This document shows positions 41,035 to 41,426 of a DNA stretch of 41,426 bases, piece after piece. The stretch lies in assembly GCA_015061695.1 (NCBI GenBank), contig SUWA01000013.1:1-41426 (forward strand). The letters are read 5' to 3'. The translations under genes and the position numbers were made by a program. Position 1 is the first letter of the stretch; each line of letters opens with the position of its first letter. The notes below the pieces were generated by a model. That model was not told where the DNA came from. It saw nothing but the letters and a program-made list of their open reading frames with translations, and made no database searches. The DNA is from Lentisphaerota bacterium (lineage in GTDB: Bacteria; Verrucomicrobiota; Lentisphaeria; Victivallales; Victivallaceae).

Positions 41035-41426
41035 TTACCCCTGACGTTGGTATTCTTTGATGATTTCGACCGCCTGGGCCGCGGTGAGTTTGCCGTAGAC
41101 TTTGCCGTTGATGATCATGACCGGGGCCAGACCGCAGGCACCTACACAGCGCAGCGCCGAAATGGAAAAAAGCCCGTCAGGTGTCGGATCTGTATCTGCC
41201 TTTACGCCCAGAAGCCGTTCAATTTCAGCAAGAATATTCTGCGAACCTTTGACGTAACAGGCCGTACCCAGACAAATATCCACGCAGTATTTGCCTTTGG
41301 GTTTGGTGGTAAAGTAATTGTAAAAACTCACCACACCGGAAACCTGGGCTTCGGATAAATAAAGCCGTTTGGCCACATGCTGCTGGACTTCCCGGGGCAG
41401 ATAACCGAAAATAGCCTGCGCGCGGC
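41035..41426 (-). CDS. hydC: NuoE-like [2Fe-2S] subunit of the bifurcating [FeFe]-hydrogenase, cut by window edge
   Basis: Partial: the frame is open to the right edge, so the N-terminus (about 30 residues by comparison with the usual ~160) is missing. The visible part begins AQAIFGYLPREVQQHVAK, continues SGVVSFYNYFTT and has the four cluster cysteines as C-x4-C (CLGTAC) and C-x3-C (CVGAC). A GTG at 41376 is only an internal codon. It transfers electrons between the flavin subunit and hydA. Gene order hydC-hydB-hydA. Confidence 0.93.
   Translation of the reverse strand, partial: RAQAIFGYLPREVQQHVAKRLYLSEAQVSGVVSFYNYFTTKPKGKYCVDICLGTACYVKGSQNILAEIERLLGVKADTDPTPDGLFSISALRCVGACGLAPVMIINGKVYGKLTAAQAVEIIKEYQRQG

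Overview
The window looks like a chromosomal segment from an anaerobic member of the PVC superphylum, most likely Lentisphaerae (Victivallis-like). The support is a 50-residue basic protein of the type known from Verrucomicrobia and Chlamydiae, a trimeric NAD-linked [FeFe] hydrogenase, several Hanks-type Ser/Thr kinases, a LamG-domain exported protein and a Ser/Thr kinase fused to a formylglycine-generating-enzyme-like (FGE) domain. The phylum is an inference; PVC membership is better supported. There are no rRNA or tRNA genes, CRISPR arrays, insertion sequences or integrases that I can see. Most genes are ordinary housekeeping genes.

Layout. 1-338 is AT-rich with a long inverted repeat. 339-5683 is all minus strand: an exported LamG protein with its own promoter, then (in transcription order) a 50-aa basic protein with a terminator, an inositol-monophosphatase-family protein, rimO, pgsA, a TatD-family hydrolase and tcdA. 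5812-19747 is all plus strand and tightly packed: 5'-nucleotidase, thiE, isopropylmalate dehydrogenase, a WaaP-like kinase, a LipM-like octanoyltransferase, rnc, an Fe-type alcohol dehydrogenase, a PfkB sugar kinase, purT, a RecB/Cas4-like Fe-S nuclease-fold protein, an HtrA lipoprotein protease, an HtrA-fold pseudoprotease and a LURP-one/scramblase-like protein. 19817-23245 is minus: hom, an ectoine-type aspartokinase and an RsuA/RluB-type pseudouridine synthase. 23706-24851 is an exported protein of unknown function with a textbook promoter and terminator. 24924-29224 is a clpC / exported protein / zinc-ribbon kinase operon (minus). 29618-31204 is a two-gene minus operon for membrane coiled-coil and acidic-tail proteins of unknown function. 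31978-34304 is a tyrosine kinase (BY-kinase) plus PHP-type tyrosine phosphatase pair. 34521-37061 is the kinase-FGE gene, followed by an 11-unit 9-bp tandem repeat and a perfect 18-bp-arm palindrome. 37336 to the right edge is hydC-hydB-hydA (minus), with hydC cut by the window end.

Most interesting signal. The last ~25 codons of the kinase-FGE gene have the hallmark of a diversity-generating-retroelement (DGR) variable region. Thirteen positions where a DGR template normally carries AAC/AAT are occupied here by assorted residues, all with codons ending in C or T, set in the conserved GGSW..CRSA.R..PD.R..LGFRVAL framework. No reverse transcriptase or template repeat lies in the window, so the cassette would have to act from elsewhere. 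If correct, this is a transmembrane Ser/Thr kinase whose extracytoplasmic ligand-binding tip is hypermutated. Secondary points of interest are the active/inactive HtrA pair, the Fe-S nuclease-fold protein with an altered active site, and the unknown membrane coiled-coil operon.
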